From: Carex sylvatica | Lineage: Eukaryota > Streptophyta > Magnoliopsida > Poales > Cyperaceae | DNA length: 64,000 nucleotides | Direction of reading: 5' to 3' | Assembly (NCBI GenBank): GCA_964058845.1 | Contig: CAXKVR010000045.1 | Location: 310,001-374,000 of the forward strand | In this document: one piece after another, positions 22,456 to 36,060 of the stretch | Numbering within the stretch: the stretch's first letter is position 1 | How the letters are laid out: each line of letters begins with the position of its first letter | Position numbers and translations under genes: made by a program | Notes under the pieces: generated by a model | The model's database searches: none | What the model saw: only the letters and a program-made list of their open reading frames with translations | What the model was told of the DNA's origin: nothing

Positions 22456-23160
22456 ACACGAGATGGTTCAAAAAATCAGATTGCTCCCACCTCTTTTATT
22501 ATTTTATTGGTAAAAGAGGCCGAAGTTCAGCTTCATTATAGAAACCCACTCCAATTATTGAAAGTGTTTTTTTTTTAAATCTCAGTAATAAAATACCACC
22601 TTTACTCCCTATCTTTTTTTTTCTTTTTCTTTTTTACTTTACTCTCTCTCAGCGGGCAAATGACAAGTTGCAAATGAAGAACGCTGAACCATAATCGTCT
22701 GTGCTTAGATTTGTCCTATATGATTCGACTCTGCTGTTCTTCAAATAAGAGAGCAGAATCTTATTATTTTAAATTGGATCGTTGAATTTTTATGCAAGAA
22801 TCTTAACATAAATAAACAGTTCGATTTAAAATAACAGGTCCTACTCTACTATTTGGAGAGCAGCGAAATTAGTTCCTAGATTATTACGGTGGCATTTTGT
22901 TCATTTCTGAAAGTAGGTTGTGGGTAGAGTCGAAGTAGAGAATATGAAACGAACTATTCCTTTACCCTATTGTTCTCTTATGTTGACCCGCAACAACTTG
23001 ATTTATAGAGTCAGCATCACGGAATATGACGAGAAAAGAGAATTTAAGGAAAGTCAGTAAAAAGCAAAAAAGCTGTCAGTGCATATTGTAATTTTTTTAT
23101 GAAATATTGTAATTTAATTAAAAAAAGGATTCCTAAAACTTAAATTTGTTATGTCTTGCT
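22456..23160. other. Intergenic, no gene seen
   Basis: The segment 22730-22870 has 'gagagcagaatcttattatt' and 'aataacaggtcctactctac' type words that partly pair and look like another decayed foldback element; otherwise nothing was recognised. Confidence 0.4.
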
Positions 23161-23378
23161 CTCCTGCTAGAATTCACATCCTCTCCAATACCTGATAAGG
23201 GAATCTTTTATAATTATTAGATCTGGACCATTCTTTTTAACTTGGCACGAATCTCAAAGCTCAATAATACTACCCCGATTGTAGCCTGAATTCCAAACCG
23301 ATTGAAATTTAATCTCAAACCATAAAGTGAAGATAATCCTCTACAATATCTGAGAGGATACGAAATCCCTCCTGCTAG
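23161..23378. mobile_element. Mutator-type MITE with 10-bp target duplication
   Basis: The element is 23171-23368 (198 bp), between perfect direct repeats CTCCTGCTAG at 23161-23170 and 23369-23378. The ends are imperfect inverted repeats ('aattcacatcctctcc' against the inverse of 'gagaggatacgaaat'). It is related to 15405-15615 by the 'gtatcctct' end. It has no coding sequence. Confidence 0.8.
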
Positions 23379-23625
23379 GGGTATATATGCCAACAACTCA
23401 AGCAATAGGTATTCTTGGGAAAATTTGGAATAATATCATCATTTGTTTATTTTAGAAAAGAAATTCGGAAAACCTAGTGGACCATTTCCTTTCCCTCAAG
23501 TGAAGTTATAAACAAAAATTATTTTTCGTTATGGACCTCAACAAGTTCGCATTTAATGGAATATCTTTTTGTGAAGTAAATAATTGCTTCTACAGGGAGG
23601 ATAAAAATAGAAGGCACATGGAGGT

Positions 23626-23831
23626 TTAAAATAGAGAAATAAATCTGCTGTTATTCTCTAGGAATAACAGGAACCTGTTATTATGATCCTAACCGTTTAC
23701 ATTTTTCTATGCACTAATCTTGATGAAATACATTTTCGGGTAGCGAATTCTCAACTAATATTGACGGCTGGGATCAGAATAACAGGTTCTCGTAATTCTT
23801 CATATAACAGCATATTTATTTTCTTAAATAG
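23626..23831. mobile_element. Mutator-type MITE, 'AAATCTGCTG' family, copy 2
   Basis: The element is 23635-23823 (189 bp), starting 'agaaataaatctgctg' and ending in the near-inverse 'cagcatatttattttc'. The inner arms pair ('ggaacctgttattatgatcc' against 'ggatcagaataacaggttct'). Flanks are TTAAAATAG and TTAAATAG, a probable 9-bp duplication with one base lost. Confidence 0.72.
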
Positions 23832-25340
23832 TTGTTCTTCACCTGATTATTAAAGCATCTGCATCAAATTTATTTTTTTATTTCTAAAAATTGTTTTTAA
23901 CTGCTTCTATTGACTCTAATTTTTATTTTATTTTCTTTGGTAGTAATAAATACAAATGTGTTTATCAACAAAACAATTTAAAAATAATTACGGAAATGCA
24001 GAGGTATAATAATTTATTTTGACAAAGTTAAAAAAGGAAATTTCAGCTCGCGTGCCTACGACGAGCTTTTGTGAAAAAATAATTGTGTGCCACGTGTGTG
24101 AAATACGACAGTCAAATAATGGCCCGGTTCAGGAATTGGGATCATGTTCCTCGGTTGTTGTGACGTAGACATGGTGCTTCAGTGAAGCTTCACCCCCTTT
24201 GCTGATGTGACGTAGACACGGTGTTTCACGTTTTAATACCTTTGTTTAATTTAAATAAATACATGCAATCTCTTGTGTCATTTGTTATGGAATTTCAAAC
24301 TAATGCGAGCTAATATAGTTGACTGGATCTAATCAGCAGTGAAATCAGATCAAATACATACAGAGGTCAATTATATTATTTTTTTTTAAAAATATATAAA
24401 TTAATTTTACTATAATAAAACATTTTACTCTAAATTATATAAAAAATTATAAACAATACAAAAAAAAAAAAAAAAAATAGAGGTCAATTGACCTCTATTC
24501 TCCCTTCTTCAATCCGCCACTGGATCTAACTAATTTCTTTTGTATAAATTTCTAAATGAAGAGGCAATAGAAGTGATTGGAACGAAATTTATAGTTATTG
24601 TTATGTAGACAATATAAGAAGAATTATTTTAAATAATGCAGCATGATAAAAAAAAAATTAAATATATTTATATAAAAATTTAGATAATTATAATTTAAAA
24701 ATCAAGTTAAAAAACAGTACACATGGTTGTGAATGAGATATGTATTACTTTTTTTATATAAAATTTGATCTTGTTATGGACATTTATTGAGAACATGTAA
24801 AAAATCATTCATGTAGGATGGTTGAAAAATGTTTTCTGTTTTCTTGATTCTCATAAATAAAAAAGTCAAATTTGTAATTTTCAGTGTACATGTACAGGTA
24901 ATGAGATAGATCACATTCCAATATTTTTATTTAGCTATTTAAGAATTATATTTTATTTCCGTCAAACTTTTAGATATAAAATTTAATGACGGTAAGAAAT
25001 AGAGCATTTAAATCTCTATCAATGTAGAAAACTTTTTAAACAATTGTTTCATTTATATCATATGCAAATATATAATAAATCTAAAATCATGACCTGTTCG
25101 TTGCAATTAATTTTTTAACAGATATGATATCTGACATCCTAGGCTTGCAAAATGTTAATAGTAATATATCTGACAAATTTTATTGAAATTTCATTTTCTA
25201 ATATTCTATTTTAAGAATTCTTTTGGTACCAATATTTCTTTCAAAAATATGAACAATATCTATTTTAGAACGAGCATTCTTTCACCGTGCTTGATTTGTA
25301 TGGTCAGACTTGTTAAAATACTTAAGAAGCGAAAGGAACA
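23832..25340. other. AT-rich intergenic, no gene seen
   Basis: A segment near 24360-24500 has an A-run and the inverted phrase 'agaggtcaattgacctct', which may mark an old element, but no ends or target duplication were found. Confidence 0.45.
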
Positions 25341-25344
25341 CGTA

Positions 25345-25680
25345 AATAATTAAGGGCATCTACATCTCTGAAACTCTTGGAGTTTCTAATCTGACGTGGA
25401 AGTTTTTAATTTAATTTTAGAGATGTGAGAGAGTTTCTTATTTAGAAACTATGCATGAAAGTTTCTTATTAAGAAATTATTTATAAACTCCACGATGGCC
25501 AAATGATTGGCTCAATAATTCTATTTTTTAATTTATTTCTGACGTGGCTTAACAGAAACTCTACACTTAATTTCATGAATGTCAGAGTTAGAAACTTTAG
25601 AGATCATAATTTCTAAAAAGTGATTAACAATTATTTAGAAACTCATTTGAGTTGCTGGGATGCAGATGCTCTAATAGATA
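25345..25680. mobile_element. hAT-like MITE with 'gatgcagatgctct' ends
   Basis: The element is about 25353-25672. The left end 'agggcatctacatctctg' is the inverse of the right end 'gggatgcagatgctct'. Flanks AATAATTA and AATAGATA match at 6 of 8 positions, a possible aged 8-bp duplication. The interior repeats 'gtttctta'/'agaaact' words. An end of the same type is seen at about 52845. Confidence 0.6.
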
Positions 25681-25717
25681 TTTTGATGATGATTGCATTT
25701 ATTCATGATAGAAGATA

Positions 25718-26576
25718 GTATTGTGTAGGGCTGCAAACGAACTGAACCAAATCGAACCTGCCCTAGTTCGAATTTGAATTCGAAATAATTTCGAACCAAA
25801 TCCAATTTGAAATTGAAATAGATTTCAAACCTAAAAGGCTAATTCGAATTTGGTTCGATATAATTCGAACTAGTTCGATTTGATTCGAAATTAAGACAAC
25901 AAATCAACAATTGAGGCAGTAATCACCAAAGTTTGATATTTTAAATCGATTTCTATACAAAAAAATCAACAAAATTAAATGCAGAAAATTGATAAAATCA
26001 GGGTTTAATCGAAATAATTGGCCAAATTTTCACTCATTCTCTTGTCTCTGGAGTAAAAGTTTTTGTTTTTGTAACTCAAATCGGATCAATTTTGTATTTT
26101 TGGCAAGACAATGGAAGGATTTGGGGGAGTCATTATTTTGAAAGGGGCAGTCGCGTTTTGAAACTCCACGCATGGAGGAGGAGGAAGTTAAATGATTATA
26201 AAATTTTGAATAGTTTTGATGCACACATGGTGTATGATTTTGTATTGAAAATATAACTTGGTTTATTGTGGACCATGTTCAGACTGGTTATCAAATAGAG
26301 ATCAGCTGTTTTGAAATCCCACGCACCTCTCTTTCATAAAAAATTTCCCCCACTGCCATATATTTTTTCCCCAATGTTACAGCCCAATTCGAACCAAATA
26401 AACTCGGGAACTTATTCGAATCGAATATGATCAAATTTGAATTCGAAATTGAATTAATTTCGAATCGAACTGATTTGAATTAATTTCAAACCGAATCTAT
26501 TTCGAATCGAATTTTTTTTAAACTTTTTCAAATCGAATCACGAATTACGAATTTTTTGTGCACCCCTAGTACTGTG
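25718..26576. mobile_element. hAT-like non-autonomous element B
   Basis: The element is 25726-26568 (843 bp). It begins 'tagggctgcaaacgaac' and ends 'gtgcacccccta'-like (reads 'ttgtgcacccctta' family, here 'gtgcacccctа' as seen at 26558-26568), and is flanked by GTATTGTG (25718-25725) and GTACTGTG (26569-26576), an 8-bp duplication with one mismatch. Both subterminal regions are dense in 'ttcgaa', 'gaattcg' and 'aatcgaa' words. A block at about 26040-26370 lacks these words and could be a passenger or later insertion. No transposase is present. Confidence 0.78.
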
Positions 26577-27080
26577 TGTGTATAAAAAGAAAGTATATAT
26601 TTTTGTAATAAATATGGATAACATTTTAAATAGTTTAGGCATAGTTCTTCTGTTGCATTTTAGCACTTGGAGCTTAATATTTTTCCTCCAAAAAAATGGT
26701 TTTCTTTTCTGTTCCATATTAAATTGTAAATGCTAAATACCATCTAAAAATATTACAACCTCTACTGATAAATTAACCGAATCCACGACACTTTATTCAA
26801 GTTCACAGTTTTCTTCCTAGGCAACTGAAGAAAGAATAATAAATAAATAAATTTTAGTCCAGCATCCTAATTCCTAACCACCAAATCACCCATGTGTCGT
26901 GGTTTCTCACTATACACCGAGTCCGTGCAGATTATCCATAGCGAAACTGGGGGTAATACCCGAATCCGCACGGAGTTTCGCGGAAAGGCGACACGGCATC
27001 ATCAATTTTAGTTTTCCCACGGCGTCACTGCACATCAAATTTTCCGTCCGAAATTTGGGATTTTCTCCAGCAGCCAACCC
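26577..27080. other. Intergenic, no gene seen
   Basis: A less AT-rich stretch at 26890-27080 has overlapping open frames on both strands but no recognisable motif. Confidence 0.45.
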
Positions 27081-27081
27081 C

Positions 27082-27299
27082 CGCCAATACGGAAACAAAT
27101 CTGCTGTTAATGAACAGTACTCTGAATCCCTGCTTTTCTAAATTAAACTGTTGATTTATTTTGAGATGTGTGTACAGAAAAATTATTTATTTAGAGATAC
27201 GTGCACAGAAAAAGTTGAACGGTTAGATTTAGAAAAGCAGGAATTTCATGGTACTGTTCATCAAATTCGGATGGCAGCAGATTTCATTCCCGCCAATAC
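27082..27299. mobile_element. Mutator-type MITE, 'AAATCTGCTG' family, copy 3
   Basis: The element is 27091-27290 (200 bp), beginning 'ggaaacaaatctgctg' and ending in the inverse of 'ggaatgaaatctgctg', with a perfect 9-bp duplication CGCCAATAC at 27082-27090 and 27291-27299. The inner arms ('ccctgcttttctaaatt' and 'aaaagcaggaattt') pair, giving a long hairpin. The target lies in less AT-rich DNA. Confidence 0.88.
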
Positions 27300-30200
27300 A
27301 ACTTCGCACATTTTACCAAAGCCCCCTCCAACTTTTCCATAATAATACTATCCACTACGGGTTAAAGCAGACTTCTGCAGGGTAAAAAGGAAAGAGATAA
27401 ACCAGAAGGCGTATCAGGTTGGTTATTGGATTGACTATTGGTTTCTGGAGAAGTGGAGATGTCGTATGCAATTATGCATGCATGCATGTATCTAATAAAT
27501 AAATTGAATTGAATTGAATTCGGTATAAGATACGAATTTTAATTTGTTGCCATTAGTAACGACCTTTGGCCAGTCCATAGTCCATTTGGTAAAATGTTAT
27601 TTCTGACTAGTCAAACTTCTCCGTCGCTACCCGTCAACAGATCAGGATGAATAACATGCATTCTGTTGAATTTAATTTTTTCTTATATTTTTTTTCTCTA
27701 GGGTTTTAAATCAAGGACGCCTAATTAATGAAGAAAATTAGTTATTGATGCAGCTCGGTTCTAAATCTTAGCTCTGTTAGTCACGGGTTTAAATTTGTTT
27801 AGTAAAATATTGAACAATTTTGTAAGACGAGATATGTTGCTCTGATATCACTTGACACAAACTCAGTCTCAAGTCTCAACTCTTCTAGTGATGAGTTTTA
27901 AATTAATTTGATGAAATTAGAAATAATTTATCATATTAAGTAGCAAAGTAGAAAAAGAAAAAAAATATAAGAAATATATTACATGTAATTAAAATCTAAA
28001 GAAAAAGATGAAATGACATCCTTTTTGTAATATATATTATAATATATATATTACATACAACGTAATATTAATTGCAACATAAAAAAATATGCAAACATAA
28101 ATATTATACGAATATGCAAATTTGGGAATATGAAAACTTAAATGACATAGGGAATGGAAAAACTATTAATATTATTCTGAAAATGCAAATAATATTAATA
28201 TTGTCTTGAAAATGCAAAGGTCATCTTAGAAATGCACCACATTATGATATATTAAAAACTATCTCCAAGCGAGTCTCATCTTTATTAGCAACTACATGCT
28301 TTACAAAGCGAGTTCGAACTTGAATATGAGTTTGACTCGAATTGATTCACGTTAGTTACACTGTTAGTGATTGTAATAGTAAGTCACAGATATGTCACAT
28401 GTGTGATGTATTTATTTGTGTGACATGTTTCTCTTTAATCAAAACTGTATATCATGTAAATTAACTTGTTAGCATCACGTAACTATAATTTTCAACACTA
28501 TTTATTCATTTTAATTTATTTTATATTATTATTTTAACTTTTAGCATATATTTATTTTTTATTCTACGAGCTATAACTTAAAATTTGGAAAAAAAATATT
28601 TGAACATAATCAGTTATGTCATATTTGATCACGTGACGTAGTGATATAATTGTACTCCATTACATCAACAAAAATTGATCACGCTTCGTAATGCGACCAA
28701 TATACGATGTATTATTCACATCGCAATATTTTTTTTAAGGCCTATATTATAGTTCTATAAATCTAATTGTGAAGGATATATTTCTATTAGATAGGAGAAA
28801 TGTGGACCTTCCATTGCTTTTCTCTACTAACATGTGCAACAGTATATATATTATTATCATGGACCACATAATAAGCACCATTATTATGTAATCTGCACAC
28901 ACAGCACGGTAGAATCCAAACAAGATTTGCAGCATTAATCTATTATAATTGTATATTGGTGTGTCATGAGAGTTGAGACTGGAACGTGAACAGTAATAAT
29001 TATTTGACCAAAAAAGATTTAAACAAAAAAGAATAATATTGTTGGTTCGATAATTTTATAGGTGGAGTGTCCCCTCAGTTACAAGAATTAATGCAATCTA
29101 CCGATTATTTTTCGAACATGCTTTAGATTTATGAGGAAAGAGGCTTTAAAATTCGTGTCAAATTAAAATAAGCGGTTCAGATTTAATTCGACCAGATCAA
29201 GTACTTGATTGGATTTGAATTCAATTTCATACCAGACTAACCAGTTTCCATCAAGACTTTGAATATTAACGGACCCTTTGATAACTTATGGCTACATACT
29301 TACATTGATTTAAATAAAGAATTGCTCTACATTAGTGTTATTAAAACTGTAATCAACTCTTAAGTATTTTTTTAGTATTCTATAGGTGGAAATTAAATGC
29401 TTGAGGTGACGGGTGAGTAGGATTCCTGACCATAACAGATTAATCTCACTTTCACAAGAGGAGAAAAAAGAAAAAGAAAAAAACGAATTACCAGATGCGA
29501 CGTGGCGAAATTATGAGTCGCGCTCGCCAACGCGTTCAAACTGTGGCACAGCGCGAAGGATCGTTTCGACACGTGAATTTGGTCCCTTAATTTTAAAATG
29601 AAAGCAACCTAATCAAGAAAAATCAAAGGAATTCAACGAAGGATAGAGAGGGGATGTCTATTTTACTTGGCAATTATTATTCTGTCCACGGACAAAGCTA
29701 AGATCTCACCTAGAATATTCCAGATAAATCCGGTCTACGGTGGTTATGTGGGGATAAAAGTGATGTTCTTTTTAATTTTATATTAAATCTCTCCATATTT
29801 GGTGAGAAAAATAATTTAATGGTTTATTTTGGGCTTAATCTCTATTGTATCTTTTTTATTTCTCTACCATTTAGTTATTTCTCCCTTCGTTCTTTGATTG
29901 TTCTTTCAAAGCGATGGTATAGCAAAATTAACACAAAATTGAAACAAAAAATAACCAAATGATGGAAAATAATTGAGAACAGAAACTAAGAAAATAAGGA
30001 AGAAGACCATGGCAGAGGAAGGATGACATTTTTGTCCTTTTTATTAATTAATGATGGACCACTGATATATTAGAACAAAATCACAGTTAATATTCTAATT
30101 TTAATTCGGTGGGCACACAAAAAATTACTTGAAACGATTTAGACGTATTAAATATATTGAAGAATGGAGTACGAATTAATAAACCTATGGATTGTTGAGG

Positions 30201-32900
30201 AGATATGAATAAATAATAAAATTTTAAAATTTTATTTGCATGTACATTTTCATATTGAAATCGTATTAAATGATTCATATAGAAATATAGATCCCAAATG
30301 CAAGTTAATCTATAATATAAATATTGGCATAGCCTCATTCGTCTTTATTTTAAGTATTAGAAGAATAAGAAAGACAAACCAGTAACGAAGCAATATGTCT
30401 CCATTCTATGTATTTAAAAATAAATTAACATTGCTAATTTGAAATTTATTTATAATGTTAAAAGTAAATACAATTCATACGGCAATTTTTTGCCTCAAGT
30501 TGAACAGATTTAAAATTTTGCTGTATACACACAGCAAATTTAGAAATTACTGTATGAAAATCATTCAATATAAAATAATACTTCCACATAAAATTAATAA
30601 CAGTAATATTACAGGGTAAAAGATATCAATTTCATTTATTACATATAAATTTGTGGCAATATGTATAATTTTTTAAACATTATCAGTAAATTTATTTAGT
30701 TTCATATTTTTTTTTAGTTAGGAATTAAGATGTCTTAATCGTCTAATATGACTGCATGATAATATTATTCTTTGCATGTGGTTTCATTTGTAATATTTAA
30801 ATTCCATTTCTACAAAAATCACACCATTTGAAACAGGTATACATAATATTTCAAGAATGTTACTTTAAATATTGCTTCTTACATCACATATTTGATATTT
30901 TTATTTAATTGTGTTTACCTCTGAGATTATGTAACAAATTGCCAATTTGTTAACTAATTGAAGGACTACATTTTTATTCCTGGTAGTCCATGTCAAATAA
31001 TTAAAATATTTAATGACTGATGGAGAAGAATATTTTATTCTATTCTGTGTCTAAAATTGAAGGTGACATTCACATTTTCTAGTTTTTCCAATAAACAAAA
31101 TATATATCTTTAGCAAATTACTGCTAAATATTCAAGATACCTTTACCTTTCTATGAACTTATACAATCTGCATATCTCACTGCTATTTATTTCAAATTTT
31201 CAATCCACATCATTAACCAAGTCAATACTCAATACAATCAATCTGTTTTCTATTTAATTTCACTCTTAACAGAACATTCCAGTGTATTTTTTATACGGTA
31301 GACCGAGTCCAACCATTAAAAAAATTGCCTCCTTCTCTCTCTCCCGCACTACCGCGTCGCGGTCCCTCTTCCCTTTCATTGGTTCATAGTTTGCTCATAA
31401 TCCTGTAAGAATAGTCACCCCGACATTTGTTAATTAATTACTTTGGGTGCGCTAAAAGAAATGACTAATTTATTTATTATTTCCACTCGGGACCCGGGTA
31501 ACGGGTTGGCTTGGCCCTTGGATTTATCTAGTTATTTATATAAAATTAGTTTTACGGGAATACCCTTGAACTAATTTTATTTGCATTTGTGGTTTAAGAT
31601 CAGGGATTAGATGTTTATTTTGTTTGGTTAGAGTAAAGAAATTAGTATTACGAGCATGTGTGATAATTTGTGGAATTTTTCTTCGCTTTATGTTAACGTA
31701 ATAATTTATAATATTTTTTATGCATTATGATAGAGTAGCAATTTATGAAACTTTTATTTTATTAGTACAACTACATTGGTGTGTGTTGGACTAATTGAGC
31801 TGACATAAATATAATATTTTTAGTGTGAAAAAGAAGAAGTTTAGGATAAGAAGTGGATAAAACCACGCTAAAAGAACAAAAGGTGAAAAAGTAAGAACCA
31901 ACGTAAAATATTTAAAAATTCAAAATCTAACTCGATAAATATGAGTAACGTGGAGAAACTTTAAACTTTATATAGTTGTAAAGAATTTCGGTAAATGCAA
32001 ATCTTTTATTTACATATTATATCATTTATTACATGATTTTTTTTAATTATTGAATTTAATGTATTTTTCAATAGATATTTCGCTTGTTTAAATAACATAC
32101 ATGTATTCTATTATTTATAAAAATACTTGATTTCAAAATTAAAATGTTTCTATAATTAATATTGTTGGCACCACACAAGTTTTTTATTTTTTATTTTATT
32201 TGTATATTGGAAATGTTTCAAACTTCAACATACTTGTGAGTTAAGAGAAGGGGCTAAACTAGAAAATTTAGAATGAAACTAAAATTGAAATTTATAGCTT
32301 GAACTTGAACCCTAGTTCTCACAAAAACAACTTAGCAATAATCATTATGATACGAGTATACATGTGATAATTTATGTGGAAAGTTAAACTTATAAAAATA
32401 AAAAATCAATTAAATTATAATGTACATAATTAAAAATTTTGAAATAAAAGAAGTGACTGAGCATCTCCTAAGCTATACAAAAATTCTTGATTAAGAGTTC
32501 AATAGTTTAATACATTACTTTAAGAAAATACAATTACAACTCAAACCGGGGTAAATTGTTTTTCAAATGAGGAATGTACCATATTAGTATTATAAAATAT
32601 GTTGAGATGCATATGTTTGTTGTATCTAAATTTAGATTAACAAAAATCTTACGCTATCATAGATTAACCAAGCAAACAAAAAAGTTTTCAAGTGGTTGCC
32701 ATAATTAGAGATTTTAAACAAAGTAAATTCCATACGGAATTTTACAATTAGAATGTTTACAGTTCATTTATCAATTAAAATTACTAAAATTACAGTAAAA
32801 AAATATTAATTTTCAAAACACTAATCACTATGTGTAATATTTTTGCTCAACAACTAAATTTAGTTTTTCAGCCAGAAATAAACAGCCAGAATGGGGTAAA
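27300..32900. other. Long AT-rich intergenic region, no gene seen
   Basis: About 5.6 kb without a recognisable gene, RNA gene or bounded transposon. Small points: a palindromic TA-rich stretch around 28028-28057, and a purine-rich then GC-richer patch at 29450-29600. A C/T-rich patch at 31320-31380 could belong to an unrecognised transcript start. The 31300-31500 patch is the least AT-rich part. Confidence 0.5.
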
Positions 32901-33217
32901 GCGTAAAAGAGGAAAGAAAGCAAATAAAACCCTGAGAGGGGTGTGTATGAAAAAGCAGCGTAAAAATGTTATCCCACCTCACCTCTGGTCTCCATCCAGC
33001 GTAATCCGTTTTTCTCGCTTCTCCTCTTTCTTTCCTTTTATCGGACGTTTCTTTTTCCCTTCCCTTGCCTTCCACCAGGCTAAGCCACAAACCTAATTCT
33101 CCCAATTCACACCTCACAATCCAGATCAAACAAAAACCAATTAAAATCGACGAAAAATCAAATCCAACTATAATCGTATCAACATTAAAATCGATCCACC
33201 AACTCCGGCCACCCGCC

Positions 33218-35696
33218 ATGGCGGCGAGCAAGAACCCGGCAACAAACTTGGAGTACTGGACCGAGTTTTTCCACGGTGCGAATGGGAGTATATTCGATGT
33301 AATTGAAAACGCGATCTTGGTAGCTGCGAACGACTGCCCACAGGAGCTGAGATCGAGGCGGGATCGGATCGTGGAGAAAATATACACGTTGGCGATCCCA
33401 AGGTGTTTCAGCTGCATCGAACGGTGTAACCAGCAATTGGAGGAAGCTGGAAGTGTGAAACACGAACGAGATAACCGTGAGAAGGAGAAAGAGGGACCCG
33501 AAGACATAGGAAGAATGGTGGTGAGTGGGAGTGGTGGCAGCAATTGTAGCTACGACGAGGTAGAAGCAATCACTGAGGAGATCGAGAGAGATAACGAGAC
33601 TTATGGGGAGGTTCTGAGGATAAAGGAGATTTTGCTCAAGAAGGAAGAGCAGGTATGCTAATTTTCAATTATTTTTTGTTGTTATTTTGTTTCTTTTTTA
33701 CTGAATTCTTTTCATCCGGGGAAATCGTTTCTTTTGATCAGAAGTGTTGTCAGCCAAGTGATCGTAATGAATTATTTTAGTTGATTCAACTCTTAGTTGC
33801 TGAAGTATTCTCCTAAGATGAAAATAGTAAAAATGCAGGGATCAAAAGCAAAGCTACATCTGCTAGACTAGCTATTTTTGATGTAGATTTACTTGTTTAT
33901 TTCTTTTTCTGGAAAATGTCAAAATAAGGATTTTTTTTGGGAAAATTCTTGTTTCACTTTCTCTGCCCAAGACAGTTGCATGTACAGTAGTCTGATGTTT
34001 ATACAGAATTCATTGCTCGTTTCATGAAATGCACTGGACTATGTAGCAGTGTGTTTTACAATTTGAAGTTGCACTTTACAGTATAGTTTTGTGAAATGAC
34101 GATTGATACTTTTTCGATTTCAATTTTTTTAACTCGAGAAATTGTTGATTACCTCAGTCGGAGAATACATTGTTCGAGTCGCTGAGGAGGTTGCAACTCA
34201 TGGAGCTATCTGTTACTACCTTGCAGGTTGGAAGTCAAATTATTTTATAGATATTGTTCAATTACAATACTTCCATTTTTCAAGTTAATATTTTTTTTTT
34301 CACTAATATTATTCTAACATGTGATTTTAATTAACCTTTTAAGGCCACAGAAATTGGTAAGGCGGTGAACGGCTTGAGAAAGCATAATTCAAAGCAAATT
34401 AAACAACTCGTGCGCATACTTATTGAGTAAGTTTAATTTTAATTTGGTTTGAGAAACAGAACATGGATTTAAACTTGAAATAACTAAATTGGGTCTTTCT
34501 GGGTTACAGAGGCTGGAAAGAGCTAGTAGATGAATGGGTTGGTTCAACTGCTCTAGTTCCTGGTACGAAATTTAAAATCTCAAACATCTGGATTCTCCTT
34601 TAAGAACTAGTTTTTTGTTTATGTTTAATCCCTCTTATAATAACTGTAATCTAAATTACAGAAAAGCGAGAACAGAATGAATATAACACCCCAGAGGAAG
34701 AAGAGGAGGGGCTTCCTTCTCCTCCACTGGATGAAGGTGCATTTCTTGCAACTCAAACCACCGCCATCCAATTAGACGAGGTACAAATACACTTCTTGTA
34801 ACTCCTCTTACATTTATTCAAAAGGATATTCCTTATTCATTTCGACTAATGTGATTTTCACTTGCATCTGATGCAGTTCTTTGATGGAATGGATGATGAT
34901 GGAAGTAAGTAACAAATTTTGTTTCTCTCAAACCATCTTTTAGTTGAATACTGTGGTTTTATCTAATATTTTAAAATCTTCGGTGGCCAGATTTGAAGTG
35001 TGAAACTCAACAAAAGAACAAAAGAGAAGCTGAGAGGAGGTCTTTCTCAAAGAACAATGGCCCTGTTATGAGGCAGGAACGACCTGTGCCGACAATTAAG
35101 CAAACAAGACCTCCAAGTTTTCATTATCCTTCCCAAATGAAGCCGTCAGAGGGAATTGTGAACAAACCAAGCAGACCTGTTAATGTGGAGTCCGGGCCGG
35201 GTAGACCATCTCATCAGACCCAAAACCCGTCTGCTCAGGCCCAAAGAAGACCACCAGCTGTTGTTCAGAATGATGTAAGTGTTCTATTTCTTGGTGATAG
35301 AACGAGGTCTAAGCTGTGATTTAATTGGTGAAGACCTCATTACTGTGAAATCTTTTATAGAGATTGAAGTCCACTGATGACGATAGACTGGAGGCGGCAA
35401 AGAAGCGGCTTCATGAAGGATACCAACAAGCCCAAAATGGTAAATCTTTATGTTCACCTGATGTTAATTTATCATTTTTTTGAGTTGGTAGGCATCTTTT
35501 TTTTATTTTGCAATTTGGTGGTCTTACAGTCTTACTTGGTTTTGGATGTTTGATTTGTTGTGCAGCCAAGAAGCAAAGAACTGTTCAGATGCTCGGTGAG
35601 AATGAGATACCCAAACCCAAAGTGGCACCTCAAAACCGGTTTCATAATCATCCGAAACCGAAGAATGGAATAAGGAGTTGGGCTGCTCGACATTAG
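33218..35696 (+). CDS. MED26: Mediator subunit 26-like, TFIIS N-terminal domain protein
   Basis: Nine exons join in frame through GT-AG introns: 33218-33652, 34158-34226, 34344-34426, 34510-34562, 34662-34780, 34877-34904, 34991-35274, 35361-35439, 35566-35696, giving 426 residues. ATG 33218 sits in a good context (CCGCCATGG); an in-frame upstream ATG at 33065 is ignored because the region before it reads like leader. Residues 1-60 match the plant MED26 start (LEYWTEFF, SIFDVIENAI, RRDRIVEKIY). About 125-206 is the TFIIS N domain (LFESLRRLQLMELSV, IGKAVNGLRKHNSKQI, GWKELVDEW), which in MED26 contacts elongation factors. The rest is acidic, then basic and Pro/Gln-rich, with AAKKRLHEGYQQAQNAKKQR near the end. 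The product is a nuclear transcription coactivator subunit. Which MED26 paralogue it is cannot be decided by eye. Confidence 0.92.
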
Positions 35697-36046
35697 GAAA
35701 TTTTAATTTGCTTTTTCTAATTGAATTTTCTGACTCGAGACGTAAATTAAACCATGGAGGATTGCTTTCGTTCGTTTCCTCCTTGATTGCTCACTCAAAA
35801 ATAGCCACGTGCCGTGCTCCTCTTTTCGGTTCGGTCAAATTTGCTGAAACTGAATATGTGGATGTTTTCTTGTTTATGCTATGTTTGTGAATTCTAAAGA
35901 ATTCTATGGCGGTGCATTGTTGATGAGTGAGGCTGACATTCAAAGTTGCAGAGATAAACCTTTGTTTAGCCTTTTTGTAAGATACCAATAATTTATAAAA
36001 AAAGAAAAGCTCATTTTTTCTAGTTTTTAAACTGATGTTTCATATC

Positions 36047-36052
36047 AATAAA
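36047..36052 (+). other. Possible poly(A) signal of MED26
   Basis: AATAAA about 350 bases after the stop codon, in a T-rich 3' region. The intervening sequence 35697-36046 has no competing gene and is probably 3' UTR. Confidence 0.4.
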
Positions 36053-36060
36053 GTTATCTT

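Noticed and set aside
32860..33543. A 227-codon minus-strand frame across the start of MED26
   Set aside because: It is the shadow of MED26 exon 1 and leader. The plus strand has a full nine-exon gene with consistent splice phases and a recognisable domain, and the minus frame has neither.
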